Shown here: positions 16,728 to 26,025 of the stretch, piece after piece
Layout: every line of letters begins with the position of its first letter
Numbering within the stretch: the stretch's first letter is position 1
NCBI GenBank assembly: GCA_903884425.1
Contig: CAISEP010000014.1
Location: 372,001-436,000, forward strand
Length of the DNA: 64,000 nucleotides
Direction: 5' to 3'
Source of the DNA: an uncultured Caulobacterales bacterium
GTDB lineage: Bacteria > Pseudomonadota > Alphaproteobacteria > Caulobacterales > Caulobacteraceae
Notes under the pieces: generated by a model
What the model was told of the DNA's origin: nothing
The model's input: the letters and a program-made list of their open reading frames with translations, nothing else
Databases searched by the model: none
Translations under genes and position numbers: made by a program

Positions 16728-17680
16728 GCCCCGTCCCCCGGCAAAGCGTCGGCCAGGGCCGGACCCAGCCAGCGGGCAAAGAAGGACAGGCCCAGCGCCC
16801 GGCCGTCCGCGCCCCCCTCGCTCAGCGCCAGCTCGCCCCAGTCGATGCGCCCCCCCCGGGTGGCGAGGTCCCCGGCCATCAGGTGGGCGAGTGCCAGGCC
16901 CGAAACCCGCGCCGCATAGGCGTTCAGCAGCAGGAAGTCCGCGTCGGGGGCCAGCAGGGCGGCGCAGTTGGCGGCCAGCTCCGGCAGATCCTCGAACAGC
17001 CGCCAGACCTCGCCCGTGGGGCCCCGGCCGTATTTCGGCGGGTCCAGGATGATGCCGTCATAGAGGGAGCCGCGCTTCAGCTCCCGCTGCACGTACCGGC
17101 GCGCGTCCTCGCAGATCCAGCGCACCGGGGCCTGTTCGAGGCCGGATTGCGCTGAATTCTCCCGGGCATAGCCGATGGCCTTCTTCGAGGCATCCACGTG
17201 GGTCACGGACGCCCCCGCCGCCGCGCAGACGAGGCTGGCCACGCCCGTATAGCCGAACAGGTTCAGGATACGGGGTGCCGGACGGCCCGCGGCCACCCGC
17301 AGGCGGACGGCCCGGTCCAGCCAGGCCCAGTTGGCGGCCTGCTCCGGAAAGAAGGCCAGGTGCCGGAACGGGGTCAGCCGCGCGGTGAAGCGCACGTCCC
17401 GCCAGCGCAGGGGCCAGGTCTCCGGCGGGGGGCGACCGGAAAAGCGCCAGCGCCCGGCATCCTCCTCGTCCGACGGATCGAAGACGGCGTCGGCCCGGTC
17501 CCAGGTGCCGGGGTCCAGGCGCGGCGGCCACCAGCACTGGGGCTCGGGGCGGACCACGGTGACGCGCCCGTAGCGTTCCAGCTTCCGGCCCGCGCCGCTG
17601 TCGAGCAGGGCATAGTCATCCCACGGCGCGGTGCGCAGGGTCGTGGCGTCGGGGGCGAGAAGGGGACGGGACGGGCTCAC
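16724..17680 (-). CDS. Class I SAM-dependent methyltransferase (RlmI-like)
   Basis: About 318 residues. The N-terminal part reads YALLDSGAGRKLERYGRVTV...RPEPQCWW, typical of this rRNA-methylase-like family. The Rossmann core has the SAM motif ILNLFGYTGVASLVCAAAGA, the acidic motif THVDASKKAIGYARENSAQS, and the catalytic-type motif DGIILDPPKYGRGP (LDPPK). Similar proteins methylate cytosine C5 in 23S rRNA, or are annotated generically. A GTG start at 17678-17680 (VSPSRPLLAP) fits the start of the fold; an ATG at 17755 would add 25 Arg-rich residues. Either start overlaps the 3' end of the glycosyltransferase gene (65 or 140 bp). It is coupled to the following SpoU methyltransferase. Confidence 0.8.
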   Translation of the reverse strand: MSPSRPLLAPDATTLRTAPWDDYALLDSGAGRKLERYGRVTVVRPEPQCWWPPRLDPGTWDRADAVFDPSDEEDAGRWRFSGRPPPETWPLRWRDVRFTARLTPFRHLAFFPEQAANWAWLDRAVRLRVAAGRPAPRILNLFGYTGVASLVCAAAGASVTHVDASKKAIGYARENSAQSGLEQAPVRWICEDARRYVQRELKRGSLYDGIILDPPKYGRGPTGEVWRLFEDLPELAANCAALLAPDADFLLLNAYAARVSGLALAHLMAGDLATRGGRIDWGELALSEGGADGRALGLSFFARWLGPALADALPGDGA

Positions 17681-19106
17681 CCGCGCCAGATAGGCCAGAC
17701 TCCGCCATCCCGTCCAGTGGCCGCGGCGTGGCGGCCGGGATCGCGTCCGGCGCATGCTCGGTCTTGTCCCAGTGATGCGGGCAGAACCGCAGCTGCCAGA
17801 GGGCGCGCAGCAGGGCCAGGGTCTGCAGGGGCCAGAACATCGCGGCCAGCCCCAGGCTGGTCCACCGGGCCGGCGATCCGGTTCGTCCCGCACCGACCGC
17901 CATGCAAAGGGCCGCGCTTCCCCAGCCGGACCCCAGCACCAGCAGATCGTAGGGGAGGATGCCCGACGCTTCCCCGCCAATGCCCCCGTGGATCAGGTCC
18001 AGGACCAGCAGGGCCAGCATCGGGCCGTGCAGGGCCGCGGCAGCGATGCCACAGCCGAGGCAAAGCACCAGGGAGGCCGCCCCGCGCCAGCCCAGAACGG
18101 CCGGAGCCCGGCTGTGGACCCCCAGGGTCTGCATGTGTCCCTTCAACCAGCGGGATCGCTGCGTCAGCCAGGGGCGAATGGCCGGTGTGGGGGTCTCCAC
18201 GGTGGGCAGGCGGAGCATTCCGGCCCGATATCCCCGGGCGGCGAGCAGAAACCCCAGGTCCGCATCCTCCGTGACGTTCCAGGGGTCCCATCCCCCGACG
18301 GCGTCCAGCACCGACCGGCGCAGGTGATTGCTCGTCCCGCCCAGGGGAAAGGGCCACCCCAGCCGGGTGAGAAAGGGAAGCAGCACCTCGAACAGGGCGG
18401 CATATTCCAGGGCGAACTGCCGGGCGATTTCCGGCGCGCCGGGCGGCACCCTGACCCGCAGCGGGGACTGGAGCACGGCGAGGCCCGCTCCGCCCCGGGC
18501 AAAGGCCATCGCCGCCTCCCGCAACTGTCCGGGGTGAGGGCGATCCTCCGCGTCATAGACGACCACCAGGTCGCCTAGCGCCTGGGCGAGGGCCGCATTC
18601 AGCGCCCGGGGCTTGGTGCGCGGCTCCGGCCCCTCGGCGAAGGCAAGCTGCAGGCCGAGCCTGCGTCCGTACCTGCGGCAGGCTGCAATGGTCGCGGCAT
18701 CATCGAGTTCCAGCGCGGCGATGACCTGCAGACGATACCGGGGGTAGTCCAGGCCCTCGATGGCGGCCAGCAGCTGCGGCACGATCGCGGCCTCGCGGTA
18801 GAGGGCCAGGATCACCGTATAGACCGGCCAGACCTGGTCCCCCCGGCCGGGCGCGGGGACCGGGCCCTCCAGGCAGGGGGTCAGGCAGGCCGCAATCCGC
18901 ACCGTGGTGAGCACCAGGATCGCCGCCCCGACACCCACCCGCAGCACCGGAAAGAGGTGGCCGCCGAGCCAGAGGGACACCGATAGCAATCCCAAGACCA
19001 CGAGGAGCCCGGTCTGCCATCGGGTCAGCCCCGCTTCCGCTGCCCGGCGGCAGGGGGCGCGCACCTCGGCCCACCGGCCCGGCTCGAGTCTGACGGGCTG
19101 GCCCAC
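17616..19106 (-). CDS. Membrane glycosyltransferase, GT2 family
   Basis: The 496 residues have two N-terminal membrane helices (~32-75), then a cytosolic GT-A domain (~95-330). Metal/nucleotide motifs are seen as ALELDDAATI, VVVYDAEDRPHP (DxD-like), TEDADLGF (catalytic TED) and the acceptor-site motif QRSRWLKGH (QxxRW). Three or so C-terminal helices follow (~350-445). The Q-x-x-R-W motif is typical of processive or semi-processive GT2 enzymes such as beta-glycan synthases and hyaluronan or N-glycosyltransferases. Product unknown. No other polysaccharide genes are nearby. It is first of a three-gene minus-strand unit with two methyltransferases, and its last 65 bp overlap the next gene. The C-terminal ~45 residues are Pro/Ser/Arg-rich. 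Confidence 0.88.
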   Translation of the reverse strand: MGQPVRLEPGRWAEVRAPCRRAAEAGLTRWQTGLLVVLGLLSVSLWLGGHLFPVLRVGVGAAILVLTTVRIAACLTPCLEGPVPAPGRGDQVWPVYTVILALYREAAIVPQLLAAIEGLDYPRYRLQVIAALELDDAATIAACRRYGRRLGLQLAFAEGPEPRTKPRALNAALAQALGDLVVVYDAEDRPHPGQLREAAMAFARGGAGLAVLQSPLRVRVPPGAPEIARQFALEYAALFEVLLPFLTRLGWPFPLGGTSNHLRRSVLDAVGGWDPWNVTEDADLGFLLAARGYRAGMLRLPTVETPTPAIRPWLTQRSRWLKGHMQTLGVHSRAPAVLGWRGAASLVLCLGCGIAAAALHGPMLALLVLDLIHGGIGGEASGILPYDLLVLGSGWGSAALCMAVGAGRTGSPARWTSLGLAAMFWPLQTLALLRALWQLRFCPHHWDKTEHAPDAIPAATPRPLDGMAESGLSGAGEPVPSPSRPRRHDPAHRAVG

Positions 19107-19165
19107 ACTGTCCCTCCGGTCAAGGATTGGGCCGAATCATAGGGGGCAGCCTCGACGGCATAAGC

Positions 19166-19193
19166 GTCCACAGGTTGCCGGAGGCCTGTGGAC
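19166..19193. promoter_or_regulatory. Candidate operator: perfect 9-bp inverted repeat
   Basis: GTCCACAGG (19166-19174) and CCTGTGGAC (19185-19193) form a perfect dyad with a 10-bp centre. It lies between the divergent glycosyltransferase and TetR-family regulator genes, ~60 bp upstream of the former and ~100 bp upstream of the latter. The size (28 bp) and position match an operator for a dimeric repressor such as the adjacent TetR protein; binding is inferred. Confidence 0.5.
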
Positions 19194-19292
19194 AACTGGA
19201 GCCACCGCGACACAGGCGCGCACTTTGCGTTTCCGTGACATTCGCCGTATCTCAGGACGACAGTGATCCGGCGTGAGGAACGGGGTGGACGC

Positions 19293-19940
19293 GTGAGTTC
19301 GACAGTGCTGGCCGTGAAGGCCAATCCGAAGTCCCAGCGCAAGGCCAAGGGCCACGGCCATCTGCGCCGGGCGGAAATCCTCGCGGCGGCAGAGCGGATC
19401 TTCGTGGAATGCGGCTACGAGGGCGCGACCATCCGCCGCATCGCCGACGAGGTCGGGGTATCCTCTACCGCGCTCTACATGCATTTCCGCGACAAGAGCG
19501 AAATCCTGGTGGAAATCTGCGCGGAGACCTTTGCCCGGATGATCACCGCCAATAGCGAACTGGCGGCGCAGGACATGGACCCGGTGCAACGGGTCCGGGC
19601 CATGCTGGAGGCCTATGTCCGCTTCGGCTTCGAATATCCCAATGCCTATCGGCTGGTCTTCTGCCCGATCCCGGTGGACGTGCCGGAGGACAAGCTGTCG
19701 ACCCTCACCGAGCTCGGCAAGCAGTGCTACGAGCTGTTCATCGGTGCGGTGGCCCGGATCCGGGACGCCGGTCGGCTGCGCACCGCCGACGTGGACGCGG
19801 CGGCCCAGGTGCTGTGGGCCGCGCCCCATGGGGTCGTGTCGCTGATGATCAGCCAGACCACCTTCGACTGGTGCGAGCGGGAGACGCTGGTGCGCCTCAT
19901 GCTCGACGCGGTGTTCTCCGGCCTGGTGACGGAGGCGTGA
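19293..19940 (+). CDS. TetR/AcrR-family transcriptional regulator
   Basis: About 215 residues. After a basic N-terminal tail (NPKSQRKAKGHGHLRR) there is a TetR helix-turn-helix at ~32-72: AEILAAAERIFVECGYEGAT, then IRRIADEVGVSSTALYMHFR, then DKSEILVEI. The C-terminal ligand/dimerisation domain (~75-215) shows a YVRFGFEYPNAYRLVF helix resembling WHG-type TetR C-domains. GTG 19293 is preferred because GGTGG lies close upstream; a GTG at 19263 would add 10 residues. It overlaps the dehydratase start by 4 bp, so they share an operon. It may repress itself and the divergent glycosyltransferase through the inverted repeat upstream. Ligand unknown. Confidence 0.9.
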   Translation: MSSTVLAVKANPKSQRKAKGHGHLRRAEILAAAERIFVECGYEGATIRRIADEVGVSSTALYMHFRDKSEILVEICAETFARMITANSELAAQDMDPVQRVRAMLEAYVRFGFEYPNAYRLVFCPIPVDVPEDKLSTLTELGKQCYELFIGAVARIRDAGRLRTADVDAAAQVLWAAPHGVVSLMISQTTFDWCERETLVRLMLDAVFSGLVTEA

Positions 19941-20929
19941 GCGCGTCCGCGGACCTGGCGGTCGATCTCGCCGATATCGAGGCCGCGGCCGCGCGCCTGG
20001 ACGGGGTGGCGATCCGCACCCCTCTGCTGCGGCACGATGCCCTGGACGCCATGGCGGGCGGACGCCTGTTCATCAAGGCCGAGCCCCTCCAGCGCACCGG
20101 CTCCTTCAAGTTCCGCGGGGCCTACAACCGCATCCGGCAGCTAAATCCCGAGCAATTGCAAAGGGGTGTCGTCGCCTTTTCCTCCGGCAATCACGCCCAG
20201 GGTGTGGCGGCCGCGGCGGCCCTGGTCGGGTGCCCAGCCCTGATCCTGATGCCGTCGGACGCACCGGCCATCAAGATCGCCGCCACCCGGGCCCTGGGGG
20301 CGGAGGTGCGCTTCTTCGACCGGCTGCGGGACAATCGCGAGGCCATGGGGGCGGCCATATCGGAGGAGCGCGGGGCCGTCCTGGTGCCACCCTATGACGA
20401 CCCGCACATCATCAGCGGCCAGGGAACGGTGGGGCTGGAGATCGTGTCGCAGATGGCGGAGATGGGTCTTCGCCCGGACGTGGTCTGCGCCTGTGCGTCG
20501 GGCGGCGGTCTGGTGGCGGGGGTGGCCATGGCCGTCACCGCCCGCGCCCCGGACGCCCGGATTTATGTGGCGGAGCCTGCCGGCTATGACGACCATGCCC
20601 TCAGTCTCGCGGCAGGCGTGCGGACCTCCCATGCGGCGGATCGCCCGACCCTGTGCGATGCCCTGATGGCCCCGATCCCGGGGACGCTGACCTTCCCCAT
20701 CAACCAGCAGCGCCTGGCGGGGGCGGTGAGCGCCACGGACGAGGAGGTGCTGGACGCCATGGCCCAGGCCTTCCTGTATCTGAAGCTGGTGATCGAGCCC
20801 GGCGGGGCCGTGGGTCTCGCCGCCGCCCTGCACGGGCGACTGGACCTGAACGGCGGCTGCGGCGTGGTGGTGGCCTCCGGCGGCAATGTGGACCCGGCGG
20901 TGTTCCAGCAGGCCCTGGCCCGGCTCTGA
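19937..20929 (+). CDS. Threonine/serine dehydratase (PLP fold type II)
   Basis: This 330-residue PLP enzyme lacks an ACT regulatory domain, so it matches catabolic threonine/serine ammonia-lyases or serine racemase-type proteins rather than biosynthetic IlvA. The PLP lysine is Lys58 in GSFKFRGAYN. The substrate loop is SSGNHAQGVA and the phosphate-binding loop is CASGGGLVAGVA. The C-terminal VVVASGGNVD motif contacts the pyridine ring. GTG 19937 overlaps the stop of the TetR gene (GTGA). Expected reaction: L-threonine or L-serine to the 2-oxo acid plus ammonia. Coupling to a TetR regulator suggests controlled amino acid degradation, which is inference. Confidence 0.92.
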   Translation: MSASADLAVDLADIEAAAARLDGVAIRTPLLRHDALDAMAGGRLFIKAEPLQRTGSFKFRGAYNRIRQLNPEQLQRGVVAFSSGNHAQGVAAAAALVGCPALILMPSDAPAIKIAATRALGAEVRFFDRLRDNREAMGAAISEERGAVLVPPYDDPHIISGQGTVGLEIVSQMAEMGLRPDVVCACASGGGLVAGVAMAVTARAPDARIYVAEPAGYDDHALSLAAGVRTSHAADRPTLCDALMAPIPGTLTFPINQQRLAGAVSATDEEVLDAMAQAFLYLKLVIEPGGAVGLAAALHGRLDLNGGCGVVVASGGNVDPAVFQQALARL

Positions 20930-20957
20930 CGCTCCACCGACGCTGACGGCGAAGCGG

Positions 20958-23201
20958 TCAGTCCGACAGGTTGGACAGGATGGAATCGATGGTCGGCAGA
21001 GGGGCCCATTTGCCCTGGCGCAGGTCCTCGGCCAGGGTCAGGGGCGCGCTGCCGCCCTGCAGGCGCGCCCGGTAGATGGCGGTGTTCTCCATCACCCGCA
21101 TGACGTAGTTGCGGGTCTCGGTGAAGGGAATGCACTCGATGAAGTCCGTCGGGTCGGCCCCGGTCTTGCGGGGATCGCCGCAGGTGTTCACCCAGTCCGC
21201 CGGTCGGCCAGGTCCGGCATTGTAGGCCGCCGCCGCCAGCACGAACGAGCCGCCGAACTGGCTGGTCAGCCGCCCCAGGAAATAGCCGCCCAGGGTCATG
21301 TTGTAGTGCGGGTCGTCGAGGCGGGTGCTGGCATAGCGCATGCCCAGCCCCCGGGCCACGTGGGAGGCGGTGGCGGGCATCAGCTGCATCAGCCCCCGCG
21401 CCCCGACGCCGGAGCGGGCATGGGGATCGAAGCTGCTCTCCTGGCGGGCGATGGCCAGCATGAAGGCCGGCTCCGCCGCTCCGGCGGGCTGCGGCGTGTC
21501 CAGCAGGGGGTACCCCCGCTCCGGCAGGTAATAGCCGCGATAGTTGCCGACCCGGGCCACCCGCAGGGCCAGGTCCGGATCGCCCGCCGACCGGGCGAGG
21601 TCCACCAGGAGGGCATAGTCCTCCGTCCGGGTGGAGGTCTCCGCCGCCGCCAGGACAAAGGCGCGGAAGTCCTCCCGGTCGCCGATGGCCGCCAGACGGT
21701 GGGCCGCGCCGATGATCTCCCGGGCCTCGAAGCGCATCCGGTCGTCGATGGAGGGGGTCGGATCGTGGCCGATGGTCAGGGTCGACTGGCCGATCTCCTG
21801 GGCCGACAACATGCCGTAGAAGCTCGTGTAATAGGCCGCGCCCTGGGTGAACAGGGCCTTGGCCGCCGCCGCATCGCCCCTGGCCCGGGCCGCGCGGCCC
21901 CGCCAGTAATAGGCCCGGCTGACGGTGATCGAGGACTGGGCCACCTGCTGGACCACGGCGAAATGCTGCTCGGCCAGGGCCGGATCGTGCAGGCGCTGCA
22001 GGGCGATCCAGCCGGCATAGAACTCCGCCTCCGCCAGGTCGGGGCCGGGATGGAGGCCGGTCGACGACGCGGCGGCATAGGCCCCCTCATAGTCGCCGCT
22101 GCGGATCAGGGACAGCATCAGGGCCCGGCGCTCCGCCCAGATGAAGGCCGCGGCATCCGACTTGTCGGGGACATTGGTCGGAAAGGCGCGCACCAGTCCC
22201 GCGGCGACCACGTCCAGGTTCTTGCGGCGGTAATAGCGCGCCCGGTCGAAGGCGAGGCCGGGGTCAGTCTGCAGTGCTTCGGGAACCCGCTCCACATACT
22301 GGGGCGCGTCGGACCGCTCTGCCCGGAGCGCCATGCGCGCCTCGGCAAGGGTGCGGTGATCGCTGTCCACCAGATCGAGCATGGCCCGCGCCGCCGGGCC
22401 CTGCTGGCCGTAGAGCAGCGTCGCCAGCCGCGCCAGATGATCCTCCGCCGTGAGCAGGGATCCGAACCGGGCCAGCATACGGGACTGCAGATCGATCTCG
22501 AAGATGTGTTCGCGCCAGTAGTGCCGGATGATGTCCGTGGCGTCCTTCGTCCGGTTGACCGACTGCAGCGCACCGGCCAGGGCCATGGCCCCCTCCGGCG
22601 TGTCCGGGTCCCGGCCGTCGAACCAGGCGATCACCGCCTTGGGAGACAGGCCCGACGCCTCGATGGTCCGTTCCGCGCCGGCCTGTCGGCGCTGGCTGCG
22701 CGGCCAGCCGGTCATGTCCCGGCGGCTGGCGTCCAGGGTGGTGAAATCCACCTTGGTCGCGGCATTGTCGATCAGGGCCCAGAGCACGACCTTGCGCTCC
22801 AGAGGGTCGGACAGGCGGGCCATGGCCCCGTTGGCCGTCACCGCATCCCCGGTGCGGGCCGCGTGGATCGCATCCCGGAAGCCGAGATGGATGGAACTGA
22901 CCGGGGGCAGGGGGGTGGACGGTTCCGCCGTCTCCGGCGTGTCGCCGATCGGTCGCATGGTCCCGTCGGCCGGCACCGGCGGGGTGTCGGATTCGGGGGG
23001 CGGTGCCGCCGGTGTCGGTGTCGTCGGCGTGGCCGGGGGCGAGGAAACGTCCCGCGGGAGCAGGCTGGTATAGGGCACCGGATCGGCCCGGACCACGGCC
23101 AGACCCAGGGGCCCCTGAAGGACAGACGTGGTGACCAGGGCCACGGCCAGGGCGCTGGTCAGCCGCGATCGGACGATTTTGCCTTGGCCGCTGCGTTGCA
23201 C
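20958..23201 (-). CDS. Soluble lytic murein transglycosylase, Slt70-like (large)
   Basis: The 747 residues begin with a signal peptide ([24 protein letters not shown]), followed by a Pro/Thr-rich linker (~55-80). A long alpha-helical superhelix (~85-560) comes next, and a C-terminal SLT domain follows. The catalytic Glu588 lies in [15 protein letters not shown], followed by [13 protein letters not shown] and the [13 protein letters not shown] motif. The layout matches E. coli Slt70, which cleaves peptidoglycan with 1,6-anhydro-MurNAc formation in the periplasm. The gene is convergent with the dehydratase and divergent from dapA across ~180 bp. Adjacency to dapA, a supplier of meso-diaminopimelate, is a plausible but unproven functional link. 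A second, shorter SLT protein lies at 27859-29532. Confidence 0.93.
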   Translation of the reverse strand: MQRSGQGKIVRSRLTSALAVALVTTSVLQGPLGLAVVRADPVPYTSLLPRDVSSPPATPTTPTPAAPPPESDTPPVPADGTMRPIGDTPETAEPSTPLPPVSSIHLGFRDAIHAARTGDAVTANGAMARLSDPLERKVVLWALIDNAATKVDFTTLDASRRDMTGWPRSQRRQAGAERTIEASGLSPKAVIAWFDGRDPDTPEGAMALAGALQSVNRTKDATDIIRHYWREHIFEIDLQSRMLARFGSLLTAEDHLARLATLLYGQQGPAARAMLDLVDSDHRTLAEARMALRAERSDAPQYVERVPEALQTDPGLAFDRARYYRRKNLDVVAAGLVRAFPTNVPDKSDAAAFIWAERRALMLSLIRSGDYEGAYAAASSTGLHPGPDLAEAEFYAGWIALQRLHDPALAEQHFAVVQQVAQSSITVSRAYYWRGRAARARGDAAAAKALFTQGAAYYTSFYGMLSAQEIGQSTLTIGHDPTPSIDDRMRFEAREIIGAAHRLAAIGDREDFRAFVLAAAETSTRTEDYALLVDLARSAGDPDLALRVARVGNYRGYYLPERGYPLLDTPQPAGAAEPAFMLAIARQESSFDPHARSGVGARGLMQLMPATASHVARGLGMRYASTRLDDPHYNMTLGGYFLGRLTSQFGGSFVLAAAAYNAGPGRPADWVNTCGDPRKTGADPTDFIECIPFTETRNYVMRVMENTAIYRARLQGGSAPLTLAEDLRQGKWAPLPTIDSILSNLSD

Positions 23202-23379
23202 GGACTGCTGCTCCGGACTAGATCACCTGTGTCGGATCACTCAGCGATGTGATGCGCGAAACCGCTGTTGCGGGCAAGCACTCCCAGTCGCTACTGTGCC
23301 GCTTTCTCGACGTGACGCCGTGGGGCGCCGCGCACTCCTTGCCGCGTCCGCGCGGCGGCATGTACATGATGGCAGGACG

Positions 23380-24261
23380 ATGGCGGAACCACTCTTCAAG
23401 GGCGTGATCACGGCTCTGGTGACACCGTTCCGCGACGGCGTCGTCGACGAGGCCGCGTTCCGCAGGCTGGTGGAACGCCAGATCGCCGCAGGCGTCCATG
23501 GCCTCGTCCCCGTCGGCACCACGGGGGAAACCGCGACCCTCAGCCATGTCGAGCACCGCCGGGTGGTGGAGCTGTGCGTGGAGATCGTCGCCGGACGGGT
23601 CCCGGTGATCGCCGGAGCCGGGTCCAATGCCACGGCCGAGGGGATCGAACTGGTCCGTCATGCCAAGACCGTCGGTGCCGATGCCGCCCTGGTGGTGACC
23701 CCCTATTACAACCGGCCCAGCCAGGAGGGGCTCTATCGCCACTACATGACCCTGGCCGACGCGGTGGAACTCCCGCTGGTGGTGTACAACGTACCGGGGC
23801 GCACGGGCTGCGACATCTCCAACGACACGCTGGAGCGCCTGTCCGTCCATCCCAACATCGTGGGGGTGAAGGACGCCACCGGCGACCTGGCCCGGGCCAG
23901 CTTCCAGCGCCTGCGCTGCGGGCCGGACTGGGTGATGCTGACGGGGGACGATCCCACGGCGCTCGGCTACATGGCCCATGGCGGTCACGGGTGCATATCG
24001 GTCAGCAGCAATGTCGCGCCCGAGGCCTGTGCCGCCTTCATGAATGCAGCCATGGCCGGGGACTTCGCCACGGCCCGGTACTGGCAGGACCGGTTGATCG
24101 GCCTGCACCGCGTCCTGTTCCTGGATTCCTCGCCGTCCCCGACCAAGTTCGCCCTGGCGGAGCTCGGCCTTTGCACGCCAGATGTCCGCCTGCCCCTCGC
24201 GCCCTGTGCCGACGGGGTCAAGCCGGCCGTCCTGGCGGCCATGAAGGAGGCAGGGCTCTAG
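23380..24261 (+). CDS. dapA: 4-Hydroxy-tetrahydrodipicolinate synthase
   Basis: This 293-residue (beta/alpha)8 aldolase-type enzyme condenses pyruvate and aspartate semialdehyde in the lysine/diaminopimelate pathway. Family residues are all present: T47-T48 in GTTGET, Y110 in [17 protein letters not shown]136 in [10 protein letters not shown] with R141 binding the substrate carboxylate, and the Schiff-base Lys164 in [10 protein letters not shown]. The length equals that of E. coli DapA (292). ATG 23380 follows GGCAGGACG. smpB starts 10 bp downstream, an arrangement common in Alphaproteobacteria. Confidence 0.97.
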   Translation: MAEPLFKGVITALVTPFRDGVVDEAAFRRLVERQIAAGVHGLVPVGTTGETATLSHVEHRRVVELCVEIVAGRVPVIAGAGSNATAEGIELVRHAKTVGADAALVVTPYYNRPSQEGLYRHYMTLADAVELPLVVYNVPGRTGCDISNDTLERLSVHPNIVGVKDATGDLARASFQRLRCGPDWVMLTGDDPTALGYMAHGGHGCISVSSNVAPEACAAFMNAAMAGDFATARYWQDRLIGLHRVLFLDSSPSPTKFALAELGLCTPDVRLPLAPCADGVKPAVLAAMKEAGL

Positions 24262-24271
24262 GGCCCGCACC

Positions 24272-24745
24272 ATGTCCGAACCCAAGCAGCAGGCGCGCAA
24301 GCTGGTGGCCGAGAACCGTCGGGCCCGCTTCGATTATTTTCTCGAGGACTCCCTGGAGGCCGGTCTGGTCCTGACCGGGTCGGAGGTGAAGTCCCTGCGC
24401 CTCGGACGGGCCAACATCGCCGAGAGCTATGCCTCCGTGGAAGGGGGCGAGATGGTGCTGATCAACGCCTACATTCCCGAATATCCCGGCGCCAATCGCT
24501 TCAATCACGAGCCCAGGCGGGGGCGCAAACTGCTGCTCCACCGCCGCCAGATCGCCAAGCTGACCCAGGCCGTCCAGCGGGAGGGGCGCACCATCGTGCC
24601 GGTGAAGCTGTTCTTCGACGAGAAGGGCCGCGCCAAGCTCGAGATCGCGCTGGCCAAGGGCAAGAAGCTGCACGACAAGCGCGCCAGCGAGGCGGACAAG
24701 GACTGGAAGCGGGACCAGGCCCGGCTGATGCGGGACCGGGGCTAG
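24272..24745 (+). CDS. smpB: SsrA-binding protein SmpB
   Basis: The 157 residues bind tmRNA and enable trans-translation at stalled ribosomes. Core OB-fold features are seen: [40 protein letters not shown], then [14 protein letters not shown] and [14 protein letters not shown] basic C-terminal tail ([20 protein letters not shown]) is the flexible helix that enters the mRNA channel. The tail motif KKLHDKR is complete. It is 10 bp after dapA, in the same operon. The ssrA RNA gene itself is not in this window. Confidence 0.97.
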   Translation: MSEPKQQARKLVAENRRARFDYFLEDSLEAGLVLTGSEVKSLRLGRANIAESYASVEGGEMVLINAYIPEYPGANRFNHEPRRGRKLLLHRRQIAKLTQAVQREGRTIVPVKLFFDEKGRAKLEIALAKGKKLHDKRASEADKDWKRDQARLMRDRG

Positions 24746-24765
24746 ACCGGGGCTAATCCGGCGGC

Positions 24766-26025
24766 TCAGTCGTCGCCTGCGGGCTCGCCCCGGGTCGTCC
24801 ACCAGGCCCAGACGGCGGCCATCCCCAGAAGGCCCGCGGCCAGGATAAACGGGGCCCCGGACAGGCTCACCGGCTGGCCGGGACGGACGAACCAGGCGAA
24901 CACGAAGGGAAAGATCAGCGGTCCGGCCAGTTCGGCCATGCCCGTCAGGCTCGAGGTCGCGCCCTGCAGCTGGCCCTGTTCCCCCGCCTCCACATGCCGG
25001 GTCATCATCGACTGGGCCGCCGGGCCCCAGATGCCCCACAGGGCCAGCACCGGAATGCCGAGCCACAGCCACGTGCCCGTCGGGGCCGTCCCGGCGATCA
25101 CCATGCCCGCGGCCCCGAAGCACAGGCCGGCAATGATGGCGTAGCGGTTTCCGATCCACTGGATGGCCCGCGGCACCACCAGGACCTGGGCCACCACCAG
25201 GGCAATGCCCACCAGGGTGAGGGTGATGCCCAGGGTCTGCACCGTCCAGCCATAGCGATAGGTGGCATAGAGCACGATGGTGGAGGGCAGGGACACCTGG
25301 GCCAGGGTCGAGATGAACGACACCCCCGCCAGGCCGAACAGCTCCGGGTGCCGGCGCAGCAGCACCAGCGCCCCGATGGGATTGGCCCGCCGCCAGCTGA
25401 AGTCCAGGCGCATGGCCCGGGGCAGGGATTCCGGCAGGGCGAAGAAGCCGTAGACGGCATTGGCCAGGCTGAAGGCCGCGGCCACGTAGAGGGGCAGTCG
25501 CGCCCCATGCTGGCCCAGTACCCCGCCGATGCCGGGGCCCAGCACAAGCCCAAGGCCGAAGGCCGCGCCCAGCAGGCCGAAGGCGCTGGCCCGCCGCTCC
25601 GGCGTCGTCGTGTCCGCCACATAGGCGCTGGCGATGCTGAAGCTGGCCCCCGTCACCCCGGACAGCACCCGGCCGATGAACAGCCAGACGAGGTTCGGGG
25701 CCCAGGCCATGGCCGCATAGCTCAGACCCAGGCCGATGTTCGAGGCAAGGATCAGCGGGCGCCGCCCGAACCGGTCCGACAGGGACCCGATGACCGGGGA
25801 GCAGAAGAACTGCATCAGGGCGAAGACGGCGTTGAACACCCCGAAGATCACCGCGGCCTGGGACGTGTTCTGGTCCACGAACTGCCGGACGAGCCCGGGC
25901 AGGATCGGGGCCACCAGACCCAGGGCCATGATGTCCAGCAGGACGGTGATGAAGATGAACATCACCGCCCAGCGTCGGGGTTCCGGGCCGCCGGGGGCGG
26001 AATCGGGCAGGGGGGCGACGCTCAT
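24766..26025 (-). CDS. MFS transporter, TCR/Tet (TetA-like) family
   Basis: The 419 residues contain 12 predicted helices. The MFS motif A in loop 2-3 is SPVIGSLSDRFGRRPLIL. A motif C-like antiporter signature in helix 5 is LGAAFGLGLVLGPGIGGVLG, and IGRVLSGVTGASFSIASAYVADTT is the TetA-type helix 4 stretch. These features place it with drug/H+ antiporters of the TCR class. Chromosomal TetA-like proteins in this class often have other or unknown substrates, so resistance is not implied. Its start overlaps the uracil-DNA glycosylase stop by 4 bp, giving an odd but coupled repair-transport pair. Confidence 0.9.
   Translation of the reverse strand: MSVAPLPDSAPGGPEPRRWAVMFIFITVLLDIMALGLVAPILPGLVRQFVDQNTSQAAVIFGVFNAVFALMQFFCSPVIGSLSDRFGRRPLILASNIGLGLSYAAMAWAPNLVWLFIGRVLSGVTGASFSIASAYVADTTTPERRASAFGLLGAAFGLGLVLGPGIGGVLGQHGARLPLYVAAAFSLANAVYGFFALPESLPRAMRLDFSWRRANPIGALVLLRRHPELFGLAGVSFISTLAQVSLPSTIVLYATYRYGWTVQTLGITLTLVGIALVVAQVLVVPRAIQWIGNRYAIIAGLCFGAAGMVIAGTAPTGTWLWLGIPVLALWGIWGPAAQSMMTRHVEAGEQGQLQGATSSLTGMAELAGPLIFPFVFAWFVRPGQPVSLSGAPFILAAGLLGMAAVWAWWTTRGEPAGDD

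Noticed and set aside
13372-16779. A 1135-codon open frame antisense to hrpB and the SpoU methyltransferase gene
   Set aside because: Its translation is low-complexity (Gly/Arg/Pro/Gln-rich) with no domain. Such frames are expected opposite real genes at this GC content.
24766-26025. Acquired tetracycline-resistance gene
   Set aside because: TetA-like motifs are present, but base composition matches the neighbours, there is no TetR partner or mobile element, and chromosomal TCR-type MFS genes usually have other roles.
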